A DNA stretch of 64,000 nt from Streptomyces cirratus (GCF_014650775.1 NZ_BMVP01000004.1:62001-126000), one strand, 5' to 3'. Positions 10,401 through 17,637 are shown, counted from the first letter of the stretch. The notes: generated by a model not told the origin, from the letters alone. Translations and numbers: made by a program.

Positions 10401-11184
10401 CGACGGTCAGCTGGTTGAAAGCCGTCGGGGTCTGGCTGAGCATGGTCACGCGTTCCCGCTGGAGCAGTTCCCAGAAGGTGCGCGGGTCCTTCGCCACTTC
10501 CTGTTCCACGACGACCACGCAGCCGCCGTACAGCAGGGCGCCCCACATCTCCCAGACCGAGAAGTCGAAGGCGAAGGAGTGGAACAGCGACCAGACGTCC
10601 TCGCAGCCGAACCCGAACAGGTCCTCCGTACCAGAGAAGAGCCGCAGCACGTTGCGGTGGGACACCTGCACGCCCTTGGGGCGGCCGGTGGTACCCGAGG
10701 TGAAGATGATGTACGCGCGGGTGTCCCCCACGATCTCGGGCTGCGGCAGCTCCTGCGCGGGAACCGGCAGTTCGTCGTCGACGCACACCACCTGGAGGCC
10801 GGAGGAGAGCGAGCCGGCCAGCTCCCTCGTCGTGATCACCACGGAGGGGTCGGCGTCGTCGAGGATCAGTTCGAGCCGCGCCTTGGGCGTCGCCGGGTCC
10901 AGGGGCACGTACGAAGATCCGGTGCGCAGCGCCGCGAGGGCCGCGGCGATCATGTCCACCGAGCGCTCCAGCAGAACGCCCACGGGGCGGCCCGGTTCGC
11001 CGGTGGCCCGCAGCAGTGCGGCGGCCAGTGCGCTCACCCGGTCGTCGAGTTCCCGGTACGTCAGGGTCTGTCCGCCGCAGCGGACCGCGTCGCGCGTGGG
11101 GAAGGCACGCACCGAGTTCGCGAAGCCGTCCACCAGGTTTCCCACGCCCGCCAGGGTTCCTGTCGGAAAGTCGTGTTGCTGCAT
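4459..11184 (-). CDS. Nonribosomal peptide synthetase, A-T-C-A-T-C (bimodular)
   Basis: A 2241-residue protein with no N-terminal C domain. Module one has an A domain (about 15-545) and a T domain (GGDS, Ser595). It ends in a C domain whose core reads HDALLDG from residue 799, so the normally catalytic second His is Asp. Module two has an A domain (about 1090-1600), a T domain (GGHS, Ser1688) and a C domain with intact HHVVSDG from 1883. Manual pocket codes are DFWSVGMVHK for the first A domain, close to known threonine codes, and roughly DIWEVSMDDK for the second, whose acidic residues suggest a basic amino acid. No epimerase or methyltransferase domain is present. The gene sits 25 bp after the FAAL gene, with GGAG nine bases before its ATG. 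It receives the acyl chain from the FAAL-ACP-C protein and passes a dipeptide to the A-T-C-TE protein. Confidence 0.95.
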   Translation of the reverse strand: MQQHDFPTGTLAGVGNLVDGFANSVRAFPTRDAVRCGGQTLTYRELDDRVSALAAALLRATGEPGRPVGVLLERSVDMIAAALAALRTGSSYVPLDPATPKARLELILDDADPSVVITTRELAGSLSSGLQVVCVDDELPVPAQELPQPEIVGDTRAYIIFTSGTTGRPKGVQVSHRNVLRLFSGTEDLFGFGCEDVWSLFHSFAFDFSVWEMWGALLYGGCVVVVEQEVAKDPRTFWELLQRERVTMLSQTPTAFNQLTVEDAAHAARLPLRWVVFGGEALHFANLRRWVAKYGDDDPQLINMYGITETTVHASFRRVLEQDLSQAASLIGHPLPDLGFVLVDDEMREVPAGEVGEIVVTGPGVTLGYLGRPDLTRERFVELPGHRGPGYRSGDLARITDTGEYEYQGRADDQVKIRGFRIELGEIQSVLGAVTGITQAAVVVTTPEAPSNPIVKERSVSARITDVRDLIRGGSRGNHRSAESGPRIVAYVVRGAGFDEAELFSRLRERLPHYMIPAFVVPVDSIPMNHNGKVDRKELPAASAANCLREPAAGAPGAPAGGSEDARAIVEIFEDVIGITGVTEDDSFFSVGGDSIMALQLRAQALKKGITLELRDIYALQTPLALAEVAVREQAPETASPSVAPFSLLGDEDRRRIPAGDVVDAYPVGTLQAGLLFHSAYEADVNMYCDIFMFRLKAAYDHQAMERAVARAVDRHEILRTTFDFNGYSEPLQLVHAHAATQVTARDLRHLSPTEQEAELDSWQLAERGIGYDWTNPPLMRFTVHELADDEFMFSMSFHDALLDGWSESSLITEILADYWALRGGAEKEPAARPVRRYADYIALEQEALADPAIEDFWRQELEDTTPTMLPRLVEGPEDRHQGTMGFLSVDIDPELSQTLDDIAREHNVSLKHVLLAVHARVLSCLTGSREVVLGVESNGRSEEEGGADVMGVHLNVVPYKLNSRQGAWSDVIAAAFAKEQQLLPVRRFPYARLQRLIDVRELTDISFNYTHFHSYEELASATALEVLDAKAYIQTHFTLRTEFNKDPFTKLLSLDLEANMQRMTEEQLRLVGEVYRNALTDLAADPRSVPSQRRLLGEERWHQLLDGYGEPAEALSADGFFTVFEETAAAHAHRVAAVCGTGTITYQRLAERAGSAAAELHELGVGPGTVVGVVAERNIDYLVATLAVMRTGAVYLPLPAGPVQRVAAMLRTSGADLVLCDGRTRAAAEEATGGSVRVVELGPLLTSAEGRAPYAGRLPGGRDDAYIIFTSGSTGEPKGALLRHDGMLNHIQAKLDALEIRPGDRVSQDAAATFDISVWQMLAPLASGATAVIYPDAVSQDPSRLLRAVAEDGITVLEVSPTVLSVFAAELAHYGNEAFGPFALRWVVSSGETLTPKCANAFRRQLPDVRLLNMWGATEVSDDCTHYEVAGPCDERAASVQVGRPIRNAKVYVLDDTREPVPVGTPGELYVGGLCVGAGYFNNPERTAAAFVPDPFEGSPDVLAYRTGDRGRQLPDGGFEFLGRIDTQLKIRGHRIELGEVERALATVETLQESAVTVRADGEHGKQLVGFYVPKAVQNSAAATGDTLQRLEVSPVELRDRLGSVLPRYAVPDYLIALDELPRTPHGKVDTKALAAWDLTDLDTPAADDSLPPTPAEAAVIEVWAGVLRTARPPAPLSNFFALGGHSLHAAQVMARLRDRFEVDLPLRLLFENPTPRALAQQVEELVGTRAAGTASTSRITPLEPRPREFPLARNQASLWFLNQVDPLDRSYENTTLLHLQGELDVEALRSAVDTLAARHEILSMRFGNRDGVPHQTPQPGAAVRLDVVDASHENPADAAAMKAYVRRQADGLRFDLAHGPLVVARLYRFAPTQHVLQWSSHHVVSDGWSTDVAIREITEAYLAHREGRAPRLPELPVQYGDYALWQQDQPSGADSAQAAFWRTYLDGYQGELALVTDQERTEDRSRTSGHRVKDWQPLMARRVAELARAHNVTPFMVFHAATAAVLSRFAQQSDLVIGSAVAGRDLPETADLIGYFADTVPFRYRVEPAATGAQLLDSVASSALSALEHQQMPFQEIVRQAGGTRRTPGVSPLVQVLVTVDNFPLDLDALPGITARLEQVPPATALFDLLFRFIEDSSGLHLTVQYDATLFTPVTVERLVDAVDRALEALLTQPDTELGDVLLIGAEDLAALQCAWQELSREEVDFAHQAARAVESPQWPDFLARVEAEGLLSALLLAL

Positions 11185-11209
11185 CGTTCCAACTCCAGAT
11201 TCTGCTCGT

Positions 11210-14200
11210 TCAGCGGGAATGGGCGTTCAGCTCGCGCAGGGCGGCCCGGAACGCCTCGGCGACGTCGCCGGCCACGGTCGCGTCGACCACGTTCTTCTGG
11301 TGGACCAGCCGGAACACCAGGCGGTCTTCGTGCCGGGTGCCGTAGAGGCTGAGGGCGAAGGCCACGTCACGGGGCCGCACGTCGACCGCCTGGACCTCTA
11401 CGTCGCCGAGGGTCTGGCGGCATCCGCTCGACGGGAGGGAGAAGCCTTCCGCGAGGCGTTCGTCGGCGGTCTGCTGGAACGTCAGGGTCGCCTGGAAGAG
11501 GGGGTTCTGCCCGTGGCGCTCCGGCTTGAGTTCTTTGACGAGCCGGGCGAAGGGCAGGTCGGCGAAGTCCAACGCGTCCCTCAGCTCGCGCCAGGTGCGC
11601 TCCTCAAGGGTGTCGAGCCCCTCGCCGTCCCGGAAATCACCGTGCAGGGGCATCATGTTGACCAGGTAGCCCACGGTTTCCGCGAACCGCCAGTCGGTCC
11701 TGCCGTGGTGGGGGCTTCCGATGACGATCTGCTTGTCGCCGACGGTCCGGTACAGGGCGTGCAGGTAGGCGGCGGCCAGCGTGACGAACGGCGTACGTCC
11801 GTGGGCCTGGCTGCGGGTGTAGATGAGGCGGGTCGTCTGCGCGTCGATCTCGAAGTCCACGGTGCCGGCGGGGTTGCGGTCTGCCGGGGCGGCCGCGCTC
11901 GGCTTGAACAGGAGCTGGTTGCGCAGCGGCCGCCACCGCTCGGCCCAGGTCCGCAGCCGCTCGTCGTCGGCGGCGTCCGGTGTACGCCGGGCGCGGGCCC
12001 ATTCCAGGGCCGTGGCCGCCGGCCCGCCCGCGGGTGCGTGGGACTTCTCCAGCCGGATACCGGGCAGCTCCTGGAGGATCTCCGTGAGGACGGTGCGCAG
12101 CGACCAGTGGTCGACGACGGCGTGGTGGCAGACGAGCATGAGCACCGTCGCGTCCGGGGTGAGTGCGGCGGCAGCACGGACGAGCGGCCCCTCGGTCAGC
12201 GAGAAGGGACGGTGGGCCACGTCGTCGAGGTAGGCGTCGATGGCCGTGTGATCGTCGTCGGCGAACCGCTGGTGCCGCCAGTCGGCCTCGCGGCTGTCAC
12301 TCACCAGCTGGGTACCCGTCCCCAGCGGGCCGAGGACGGTGCGCAGGGCCGGGTGGCGGTCGATGACGCCGGCCACGGCGGAGCGCAGGAGGTGCGGCTC
12401 GTAGGCCCTCGACAACCGCACCGCGATGGGCAGGTTGTTCGCGGTGTCCTCGGGGAGCAGCTCGGAGTAGAACTGCATCTGTATCTGGCCGTCGGCCGCG
12501 GGACCCTCGGCCGTCGGCTGGTCCGGCGCCGGTTCCCCGGCTGTCGCGCAGGCCGGCGGTTCGGCGGTCAAGGCGGTGATGGCCTGCGCCACCTCGTCGA
12601 GCGAGCGGTCGCCGTAGAACAGCCGGCTGTCGATCCGCCGCTGGAAGAGCTGCTCCAGAGCGGCCTTGAACGCGGTGAGTTTCAGGGAGTCCAGGCCCAG
12701 TGAGGCGAGCGGCTGGGTGAGGTCTTCCTCGCTCGGCGCGCCTGCCCACCGTTCGGCCAGCCGGGCCACGAGTGCGTCCCGCACGGCCTTGTGGCGCCGG
12801 GCGTCATCCAGCAGGTGCAGCGAGGCGATGTCGGACGGCGGCACGGCGGCCGTCTGCCCCTGCTCGTCCTTCGGTGTCCCGCTCACCACCCGAAGGCCGC
12901 CGGCGAGGTACCGCGTCCGCGTCTCGGCCCTGCGGATCTTTCCGCTGGAGGTCTTGGGTATCGAGCCGGGGTAGACGAAGACGACCTCGGCCAGGTGGAG
13001 GTCGCACTCGGTGCCGACCGTACGCAGCACCTCCCTGCTGACGGCGGCGAGGGTCTGCGGGTCGTCGCGCAGGAGCGTCACGGAGGAGCGTTTCACCTCG
13101 GCCGCCAGCACGACCTGGGGCGCGTCCGGGACCGGCTGGAACGCGGCGGCGCACCCCTTGCGCAGGTGGGCGGAGGCGAGCGAGCCCACGGTTTCGATGT
13201 CGTGCGGGTAGAAGTTGCGGCCGGCCACGATGAGCAGGTCCTTCATGCGTCCTACGGGGTACAGCTCGCCCTCGTGGAACGCTCCGAGGTCCCCCGTGCG
13301 CAGGAAGAGGCCGGAGTGCCCCTCGATCCTCGCGTGAAACGTTTCCTCCGTGGGACCTTCGGCGCCCCAGTAGCCCTGGGCCACTCCCCTGCTGCGCACG
13401 CAGATCTCGCCCACGCAGCCGTCCTGCACAGCGCGCCCGTCCGCGTCGCGGATCACGATCTCGGTGTGCAGGGCGGGTCGCCCGGCCGACACGATGCTGA
13501 CCCCGTCCTCCGCCTGGCGTCCCACGGCCGGGGCGAGGCGGCCCTGCTCCACCGTGCGGCGGTCGAAGACGTGGGCGCGGTACCCGGCCGACGGCTGGGC
13601 GCCCGAGACGAACAGGGTGGCTTCGGCCAGGCCGTAGCAGGGGTAGACCGCGCCGGGGTCGAAGCCGTGTGCGCGGTAGACGCGGGAGAAGTCCCGCAGG
13701 GTGCTCTCCACCACGGGCTCGGCGCCGTTGAACGCGATGCGCCAGCCGCTGAGGTCGACTCCGGCGAGACGGTCGGCGTCGTACCGGTCGACCAGGAGCT
13801 GGTAGGCGAAATTGGGTCCGCCGGAGCACGTGGCACCGAACCGGGCGATCGCCAGCGGCCAGATCATCGGGTCGTAGACGAAGGCGAAGGTGTTGAGGAG
13901 TACGGACCTCAGTCCCATGTAGAGCGGCAGGAGCGCCGCCCCGATCAGACCCATGTCGTGGTAGAGCGGAAGCCAGCTGAGGATGACGTCGCCGGGCCGC
14001 ACGCCGAAGCCCTCGGCGATGGCCTCCTCGTTCTCCGCCAGGTTGCGGTGGCTGACCATCACTCCCTTGGGGGCGCCGGTGGAACCGGAGGTGTACTGCA
14101 GGAAGGCCAGTTCCTCACCGTCGATGCCCACGGGCCGGTACGTGTCCCTGACGGTGGCCGACAGCGTCTCGATGAGGTGGGTCCGCAGTTCCTCGGATCC

Positions 14201-14620
14201 CTCCGGCTTCGGCAGGTCGGTGAGGTGTTCGGCGAGCGCCCCGGTGGTCAGGGCGTGGGTGGGACGGCAGCTGCGGATGACGGCCTCGATGCGGTCGAGC
14301 TTCGCACCGGGACGGGGCAGGTAGAGCGGAACCGCGACGACCCCTGCGTACAGGCAGCCCAGGAAGGCGACGAGGTAGTCGAGGCCCGGAGGGAAGAGCA
14401 GCAGGATCCGGTCTCCGCGGCGGGCGGTGGACTGCAGGGCCGCGGCCACCTTGAGGGACGCGTCCTCCAACTCCCGGAAGGTGACGTTCTGTTCCACCTC
14501 CAGGCCGGTCCCCACGAAGGTGTAGGCCACGTCGTCGGGCCGGTGTGCGGCCCAGTGTGACAGCGCTGCGGGGATCGAGGGGAACCTGGGTTCGGTGTGG
14601 ACGCCGGTGCTGTCCCGCAT
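11210..14620 (-). CDS. Lipopeptide loading protein: fatty acyl-AMP ligase - ACP - condensation domain
   Basis: The FAAL part (about 1-570) has TSGSTGAPKGVMV, the YHDMGLIG motif typical of long-chain acyl-AMP ligases, GxNFAY, YGLAEATL and RTGDLG. An ACP follows with attachment Ser645 in LGLDSLKL. A C-terminal condensation domain has HHAVVDH from residue 832, with the usual final Gly replaced by His. The protein should activate a fatty acid, load it on the ACP and N-acylate the first amino acid held on the next protein. An upstream ATG at 14662 is possible. I chose 14620 because GGAGG precedes it by six bases and it directly follows the stop of the threonine aldolase gene, which makes 1136 residues. 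Chain length of the acyl group cannot be read from the sequence. Confidence 0.94.
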   Translation of the reverse strand: MRDSTGVHTEPRFPSIPAALSHWAAHRPDDVAYTFVGTGLEVEQNVTFRELEDASLKVAAALQSTARRGDRILLLFPPGLDYLVAFLGCLYAGVVAVPLYLPRPGAKLDRIEAVIRSCRPTHALTTGALAEHLTDLPKPEGSEELRTHLIETLSATVRDTYRPVGIDGEELAFLQYTSGSTGAPKGVMVSHRNLAENEEAIAEGFGVRPGDVILSWLPLYHDMGLIGAALLPLYMGLRSVLLNTFAFVYDPMIWPLAIARFGATCSGGPNFAYQLLVDRYDADRLAGVDLSGWRIAFNGAEPVVESTLRDFSRVYRAHGFDPGAVYPCYGLAEATLFVSGAQPSAGYRAHVFDRRTVEQGRLAPAVGRQAEDGVSIVSAGRPALHTEIVIRDADGRAVQDGCVGEICVRSRGVAQGYWGAEGPTEETFHARIEGHSGLFLRTGDLGAFHEGELYPVGRMKDLLIVAGRNFYPHDIETVGSLASAHLRKGCAAAFQPVPDAPQVVLAAEVKRSSVTLLRDDPQTLAAVSREVLRTVGTECDLHLAEVVFVYPGSIPKTSSGKIRRAETRTRYLAGGLRVVSGTPKDEQGQTAAVPPSDIASLHLLDDARRHKAVRDALVARLAERWAGAPSEEDLTQPLASLGLDSLKLTAFKAALEQLFQRRIDSRLFYGDRSLDEVAQAITALTAEPPACATAGEPAPDQPTAEGPAADGQIQMQFYSELLPEDTANNLPIAVRLSRAYEPHLLRSAVAGVIDRHPALRTVLGPLGTGTQLVSDSREADWRHQRFADDDHTAIDAYLDDVAHRPFSLTEGPLVRAAAALTPDATVLMLVCHHAVVDHWSLRTVLTEILQELPGIRLEKSHAPAGGPAATALEWARARRTPDAADDERLRTWAERWRPLRNQLLFKPSAAAPADRNPAGTVDFEIDAQTTRLIYTRSQAHGRTPFVTLAAAYLHALYRTVGDKQIVIGSPHHGRTDWRFAETVGYLVNMMPLHGDFRDGEGLDTLEERTWRELRDALDFADLPFARLVKELKPERHGQNPLFQATLTFQQTADERLAEGFSLPSSGCRQTLGDVEVQAVDVRPRDVAFALSLYGTRHEDRLVFRLVHQKNVVDATVAGDVAEAFRAALRELNAHSR

Positions 14621-14621
14621 G

Positions 14622-15692
14622 TCAGACCTCCATGGTGTGGCCGGCGAGGGGGCGGGGGTCACTCTTGACCACCCGCCCGATGATCGAGACGGCTTCGTTC
14701 ACGTCGCCGTCGTCCAGTCCCCGGTGCAGCACCGCGCGGAGCCGCCCGTGTCCCAGCTCGGCGATGGCCAGGCCTTCTTCACGAGCGGCTTCGGCGACGG
14801 TCTGCCAGGTGTGCCGCTCGTCCGTCACGCGGAACATCACGATGTTCGTCCGCACGTCCTGGGGGGCCACCTCGATGCCGTCGAGCCGGGCCAGTCCCTC
14901 GGCGAGCAGGGCGGCTCGTCGGTGGTCCTCGGCCAGTGCGGCCGCGTTCTCGATGGCGAGGATCCCGGCTGCGGCGACCGTGCCGACCTGCCGCATCCCG
15001 CCGCCGAGCATCTTGCGCAGGCGGCGCACCTTCTCGATGAACGCGGTGCTGCCGACGACCATGGATCCGATGGGGGCGGAGAGTCCCTTGGAGAGGCAGA
15101 ACTGGGCGGAGTCCGCGTACTGCGCAATCTCGGCCACGGGGACCCCCGCGCCGACGGCGGCGTTGAACATCCGGGCGCCGTCCATGTGGACGGGCACGCC
15201 GCGCTCGTCCGCGAACCGGCGTACATCGCGCAGGTATTCCAGTGGGAGGATCGCACCGCCGCAGCGGTTGTGCGTGTTCTCAAGGCAGATCAGTGCGGGG
15301 AGGGCGAACTGGGGATCCTCCGGATCCGCCGGGAACGCGGCGGCCAGATCGCGCAGGAGCAGGCGGCCGTCGGGCTGGGTGGGGATCGGCTCGTAGACGA
15401 TCCCGCCGCACACGGAGGCGCCGCCGGCCTCGTAGATGTAGATGTCGCTCTCGTCGCCGACCAGCACCTTGGAACCGCGGGGCGCGTGCGCCATGAGGGA
15501 CGCCAGGTTCGCCATGGTGCCGCTCGGCATGAAGCAGGCGGCTTCCTTGCCGAGGGTGGTGGCGGCGAGCTCTTCGAGCCGGTTGGCCGTGGGGTCTTCG
15601 CCGTAGACGTCGTCGCCGAGCGCGGCTTCGCTCATGGCGCGGATCATCTCGGGAGTGGGCAGCGTGAACGTGTCGCTGCGTAGCTCGATCAC
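14622..15692 (-). CDS. ltaE: Low-specificity L-threonine aldolase (PLP enzyme)
   Basis: A 356-residue fold-type I PLP enzyme of the beta-eliminating lyase/threonine aldolase family. It opens with IELRSDTFTLPTPEM and DDVYGEDPTANRLE, has HMDGARMFNA, and carries the PLP lysine in FCLSKGLSAPIGS. The family reversibly cleaves threonine or allo-threonine and other beta-hydroxy amino acids to glycine and an aldehyde. It is the first enzyme gene of the NRPS operon and ends two bases before the FAAL start. I infer that it supplies or tunes a beta-hydroxy-alpha-amino acid for the peptide; the threonine-like code of the first A domain fits this. The start is GTG at 15692. A housekeeping role cannot be excluded from sequence alone. 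Confidence 0.9.
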   Translation of the reverse strand: MIELRSDTFTLPTPEMIRAMSEAALGDDVYGEDPTANRLEELAATTLGKEAACFMPSGTMANLASLMAHAPRGSKVLVGDESDIYIYEAGGASVCGGIVYEPIPTQPDGRLLLRDLAAAFPADPEDPQFALPALICLENTHNRCGGAILPLEYLRDVRRFADERGVPVHMDGARMFNAAVGAGVPVAEIAQYADSAQFCLSKGLSAPIGSMVVGSTAFIEKVRRLRKMLGGGMRQVGTVAAAGILAIENAAALAEDHRRAALLAEGLARLDGIEVAPQDVRTNIVMFRVTDERHTWQTVAEAAREEGLAIAELGHGRLRAVLHRGLDDGDVNEAVSIIGRVVKSDPRPLAGHTMEV

Positions 15693-15958
15693 TGGGTGGG
15701 CCTTTCAGGAACTCGGGAGCCGCCGCCGAGGACGGCGTCGATCTGGTGGGGGGTGGTTCGGTGCACGCGTTCGCGACCTGTTCCTGCTCTCGCCCGGCGA
15801 TGACGGAGCCCGGTTGGTCGTGGGGGGAGCGGGGCGCGGCCGTAGCGCCGGTCCGGCGTGGTGACCACTTCGGCCTGCGCACGCGGGAGTTCGGGAACGG
15901 CGCGGGCTCCGCCGGGTCGGACGGGAAGCGGATGTGGGCGCGTCGCGCTACGCAGGCG
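15693..15958. other. Leader region between the 83-aa ORF and threonine aldolase
   Basis: These 266 bases have open frames on both strands, but none with a convincing start and conserved-looking protein. The last stretch before the GTG start of the aldolase has no strong Shine-Dalgarno beyond GAAAGG about ten bases upstream. Nothing else was recognised. Confidence 0.4.
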
Positions 15959-16210
15959 CTACGGAAGCGGGCGGCCCGGGCGGCGTTCATCGCTGCCGCA
16001 GGGGTTGGCGGCCTCACCGGGCGACCGGAAGACGATCAGAAGGCCCTTGGGACCGGTATCCGTCAGCCGCACTTCGGTCTGCGTGCGGCCGAGCCGCAGG
16101 ACGACGGTCTCGACCGGCCTGCGGGCTGCGGTCTCGACAACGGGTACGCGCTCTGTTCGGCGCGCCCACTGACAGGTGGGCGCGCGACCTGTCGACCACT
16201 CATTTTCCAT
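15959..16210 (-). CDS. Small protein of unknown function heading the NRPS operon (83 aa)
   Basis: An 83-codon ORF with mostly G/C third positions and an ATG at 16210 preceded by AGGGGG at short spacing. The middle (VETVVLRLGRTQTEVRLTDT, then GPKGLLIVF) looks like a small beta-rich domain; the ends are Arg/Pro-rich. It has no signal peptide, membrane segment or motif I recognise. It lies between the putative operator-promoter at 16271-16304 and the threonine aldolase, 266 bp upstream of the latter. Two competing inverted repeats sit inside its first 17 codons. It could be a real small protein or a translated leader that controls the operon. I am only moderately sure that it is expressed. Confidence 0.5.
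   Translation of the reverse strand: MENEWSTGRAPTCQWARRTERVPVVETAARRPVETVVLRLGRTQTEVRLTDTGPKGLLIVFRSPGEAANPCGSDERRPGRPLP
16160..16193 (-). promoter_or_regulatory. Two mutually exclusive hairpins near the start of the operon
   Basis: GCGCGCCCAC (16160-16169) pairs perfectly with GTGGGCGCGC (16176-16185) around a 6-nt loop. Alternatively GACAGGT (16171-16177) pairs with ACCTGTC (16187-16193). The two stems share bases and cannot form together, as in attenuators. No T-run follows, so any effect would be on translation or pausing. That either stem regulates expression is inference. Confidence 0.4.
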
Positions 16211-16270
16211 GTCCCCCTACAGGTATCGCCAGCTCGTGGCGGGGTCGGGTGGCGTCGACGCTCGCCCCAT

Positions 16271-16304
16271 GACGAAATTACAAACCAGACCGACGGTTTG
16301 TCAA
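16271..16304 (-). promoter_or_regulatory. Putative promoter with TetR-type operator for the NRPS operon
   Basis: On the minus strand TTGACA is followed after 18 bases by TAATTT, a near-consensus sigma-70-like promoter. The spacer carries a perfect inverted repeat, ACAAACC-N8-GGTTTGT (16280-16301), the size and layout of a TetR-family operator. This is an unusually AT-rich patch. Transcription would run into the 83-aa ORF and the NRPS genes. The cognate regulator is not next to it; the TetR gene at 21984-22646 is 5.7 kb away and may be unrelated. Confidence 0.55.
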
Positions 16305-16547
16305 CGGCCCAGTAGCATCCATGTCAGCCAACCCGGATCAGCGGCACCACCCGTCCAGATCCCCCCAGTACACGGGTGTCCGCCTCAAATCCTGCGGTGG
16401 TGCAGCCTTTTGCCCTGTCACTTCGCCGGTGATCCGGTCTGACCGCCCACCTGCGCACCAAGCGATCGAGGCGCCCGACGCTGAGGCGCGGGCGCCATTA
16501 AAAAACGTGTTGGTTGGTTTTATCCGGCTCCTTGAGAGAAAACGCCA
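16305..16547. other. Intergenic region without recognised genes
   Basis: Between the operator-promoter and the terminator of the deacetylase gene. An open plus-strand frame runs through it into the glycosidase gene but has no start signal or domain here. An AT-rich patch (16498-16525) lies just downstream of the terminator. I see no RNA gene or promoter I would defend. Confidence 0.5.
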
Positions 16548-16598
16548 CATGGCCGCTCGTCGCGTCGTGATGACGTGGACGCGGTCGGAGCGGCCATG
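16548..16598 (-). terminator. Hairpin terminator of the deacetylase gene
   Basis: CATGGCCGCTC (16548-16558) pairs perfectly with GAGCGGCCATG (16588-16598), and an inner CGCGTC/GACGCG stem extends it. Reading the minus strand, it begins 26 bases after the stop codon and is followed by a T-containing tract (GTTTTC). Confidence 0.65.
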
Positions 16599-16623
16599 GG
16601 CGACAGCGCGGTCCCGCCGCGGC

Positions 16624-17637
16624 TCAGTACGGCCGGGCCCGCTTCGCGAAGGCCGGCGACAGCTCGTTCTGCAAGGCGCTCGGGAAGGCGACGGTGTTCG
16701 GGTCCCCGTCCGAGACGTACCGGTTCTTCCCGGCGGCCAGCTTGTCCAGCCAGCGCGACGAACCGAACTCGGCGTCCTCGTCCTTGGGCCCCGCCGAGCG
16801 GATCCGGGGGATCGCGCCGGGTGTGAACGCCTTGGCGAACGGCGAGAGCGAGGGGTTGGCCCCGACGAGGTACACCCCGTCGTAGCGGTAGCCCGCTCCC
16901 CGCGAGGCGACCCCGGCCGGCTCCGGCATGGCACCGAAGGGCAGGGCGAGCGAGGTGACCTGCGTTCCGGGCGCCGCCTTCTCGATCGCCTGCTGTCCGG
17001 CGGAGATCGCCCGCCTGGCGCCCACCTCGTCCAGGGAACGCAGGTTCTGGTGGCGGTCGGTGTGGTTCGCGACCTCGTACCCGTGCTCCTTCAACCAGGT
17101 CAGCGCCTTGTGGGAACCCGTCGCCGAGAAGGCGTCCGCGTTGACGAAGAAGGTCGCCGCCGGCTTGAACGAGGGGTATTTCTTCGCCGTCTCCGTCAAG
17201 ATCGCGACGGCGGTGTCCCGCGCCGGGGTGCCGTCCGGACCGAGGCGCACCTGGCTGTTGGTCGAGTCGTCGAACGTGAGGACCACCGGGTGCGTGCCTG
17301 CCGGGATGTCGATGCGGCCGGTCTGGAAGTCCCGGGCGGTCACCGGTACGTAGTTCTCCCGCGCGAGGCGCTCCAGCTCGGACCGGAAATCGGCCGGGGT
17401 GCGGTCGTAGACGCTGGCCGGTTTCCCGGTGAGCTGGTGGTACATGAGCACCGGCACCTGGCCGAGTTCGTTGGCGCCGACCGCCGCGGGGGCTTTCGCG
17501 GCGACGGGGCTGACGGCCGCGGGCGACGCGGCCGCACGGTGTTCCCCGGCGGCCGGCGACGGCCCCTTGGAACAACCGCAGACGAGCAGGGCGGCGGCGC
17601 CGGCCAGGGCGGCGAGCGGGACGAGTGGGTGGCGCAT
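16624..17637 (-). CDS. Polysaccharide deacetylase lipoprotein (NodB / CE4 family)
   Basis: A 337-residue exported protein. The N-terminus is a signal peptide with a Cys in LLVCGCSKG, consistent with a lipoprotein box, followed by a Pro/Ala linker. The catalytic domain has VPVLMYHQL, the metal and base motif TFDDS, and the second metal motif NHTDRH. These are the hallmarks of CE4 enzymes that N- or O-deacetylate polysaccharides or peptidoglycan, with the conserved Asp pair and His-x-x-x-His. I chose the ATG at 17637 because GAAGGG lies seven bases upstream; the ATG at 17652 has no such site. It is divergent from the glycosidase gene at 17839, and together they resemble the two halves of PgaB-like proteins. 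Confidence 0.9.
   Translation of the reverse strand: MRHPLVPLAALAGAAALLVCGCSKGPSPAAGEHRAAASPAAVSPVAAKAPAAVGANELGQVPVLMYHQLTGKPASVYDRTPADFRSELERLARENYVPVTARDFQTGRIDIPAGTHPVVLTFDDSTNSQVRLGPDGTPARDTAVAILTETAKKYPSFKPAATFFVNADAFSATGSHKALTWLKEHGYEVANHTDRHQNLRSLDEVGARRAISAGQQAIEKAAPGTQVTSLALPFGAMPEPAGVASRGAGYRYDGVYLVGANPSLSPFAKAFTPGAIPRIRSAGPKDEDAEFGSSRWLDKLAAGKNRYVSDGDPNTVAFPSALQNELSPAFAKRARPY

Noticed and set aside
8323..11352. Long open plus-strand frame (about 1000 codons) opposite the NRPS genes
   Set aside because: It is an antisense shadow of the high-GC NRPS gene. The translation is Gly/Val/His/Arg/Gln-rich with no domain, while the minus strand carries clear A, T and C motifs.
9752..12703. 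Second long antisense frame over the NRPS and FAAL genes
   Set aside because: Ser/Arg/Thr-rich shadow translation that crosses the boundary of two real genes without any motif.
15280..16017. 245-codon minus frame over the threonine aldolase start
   Set aside because: Overlaps the aldolase gene in another frame and is Arg/Pro-rich without any fold; treated as a shadow.
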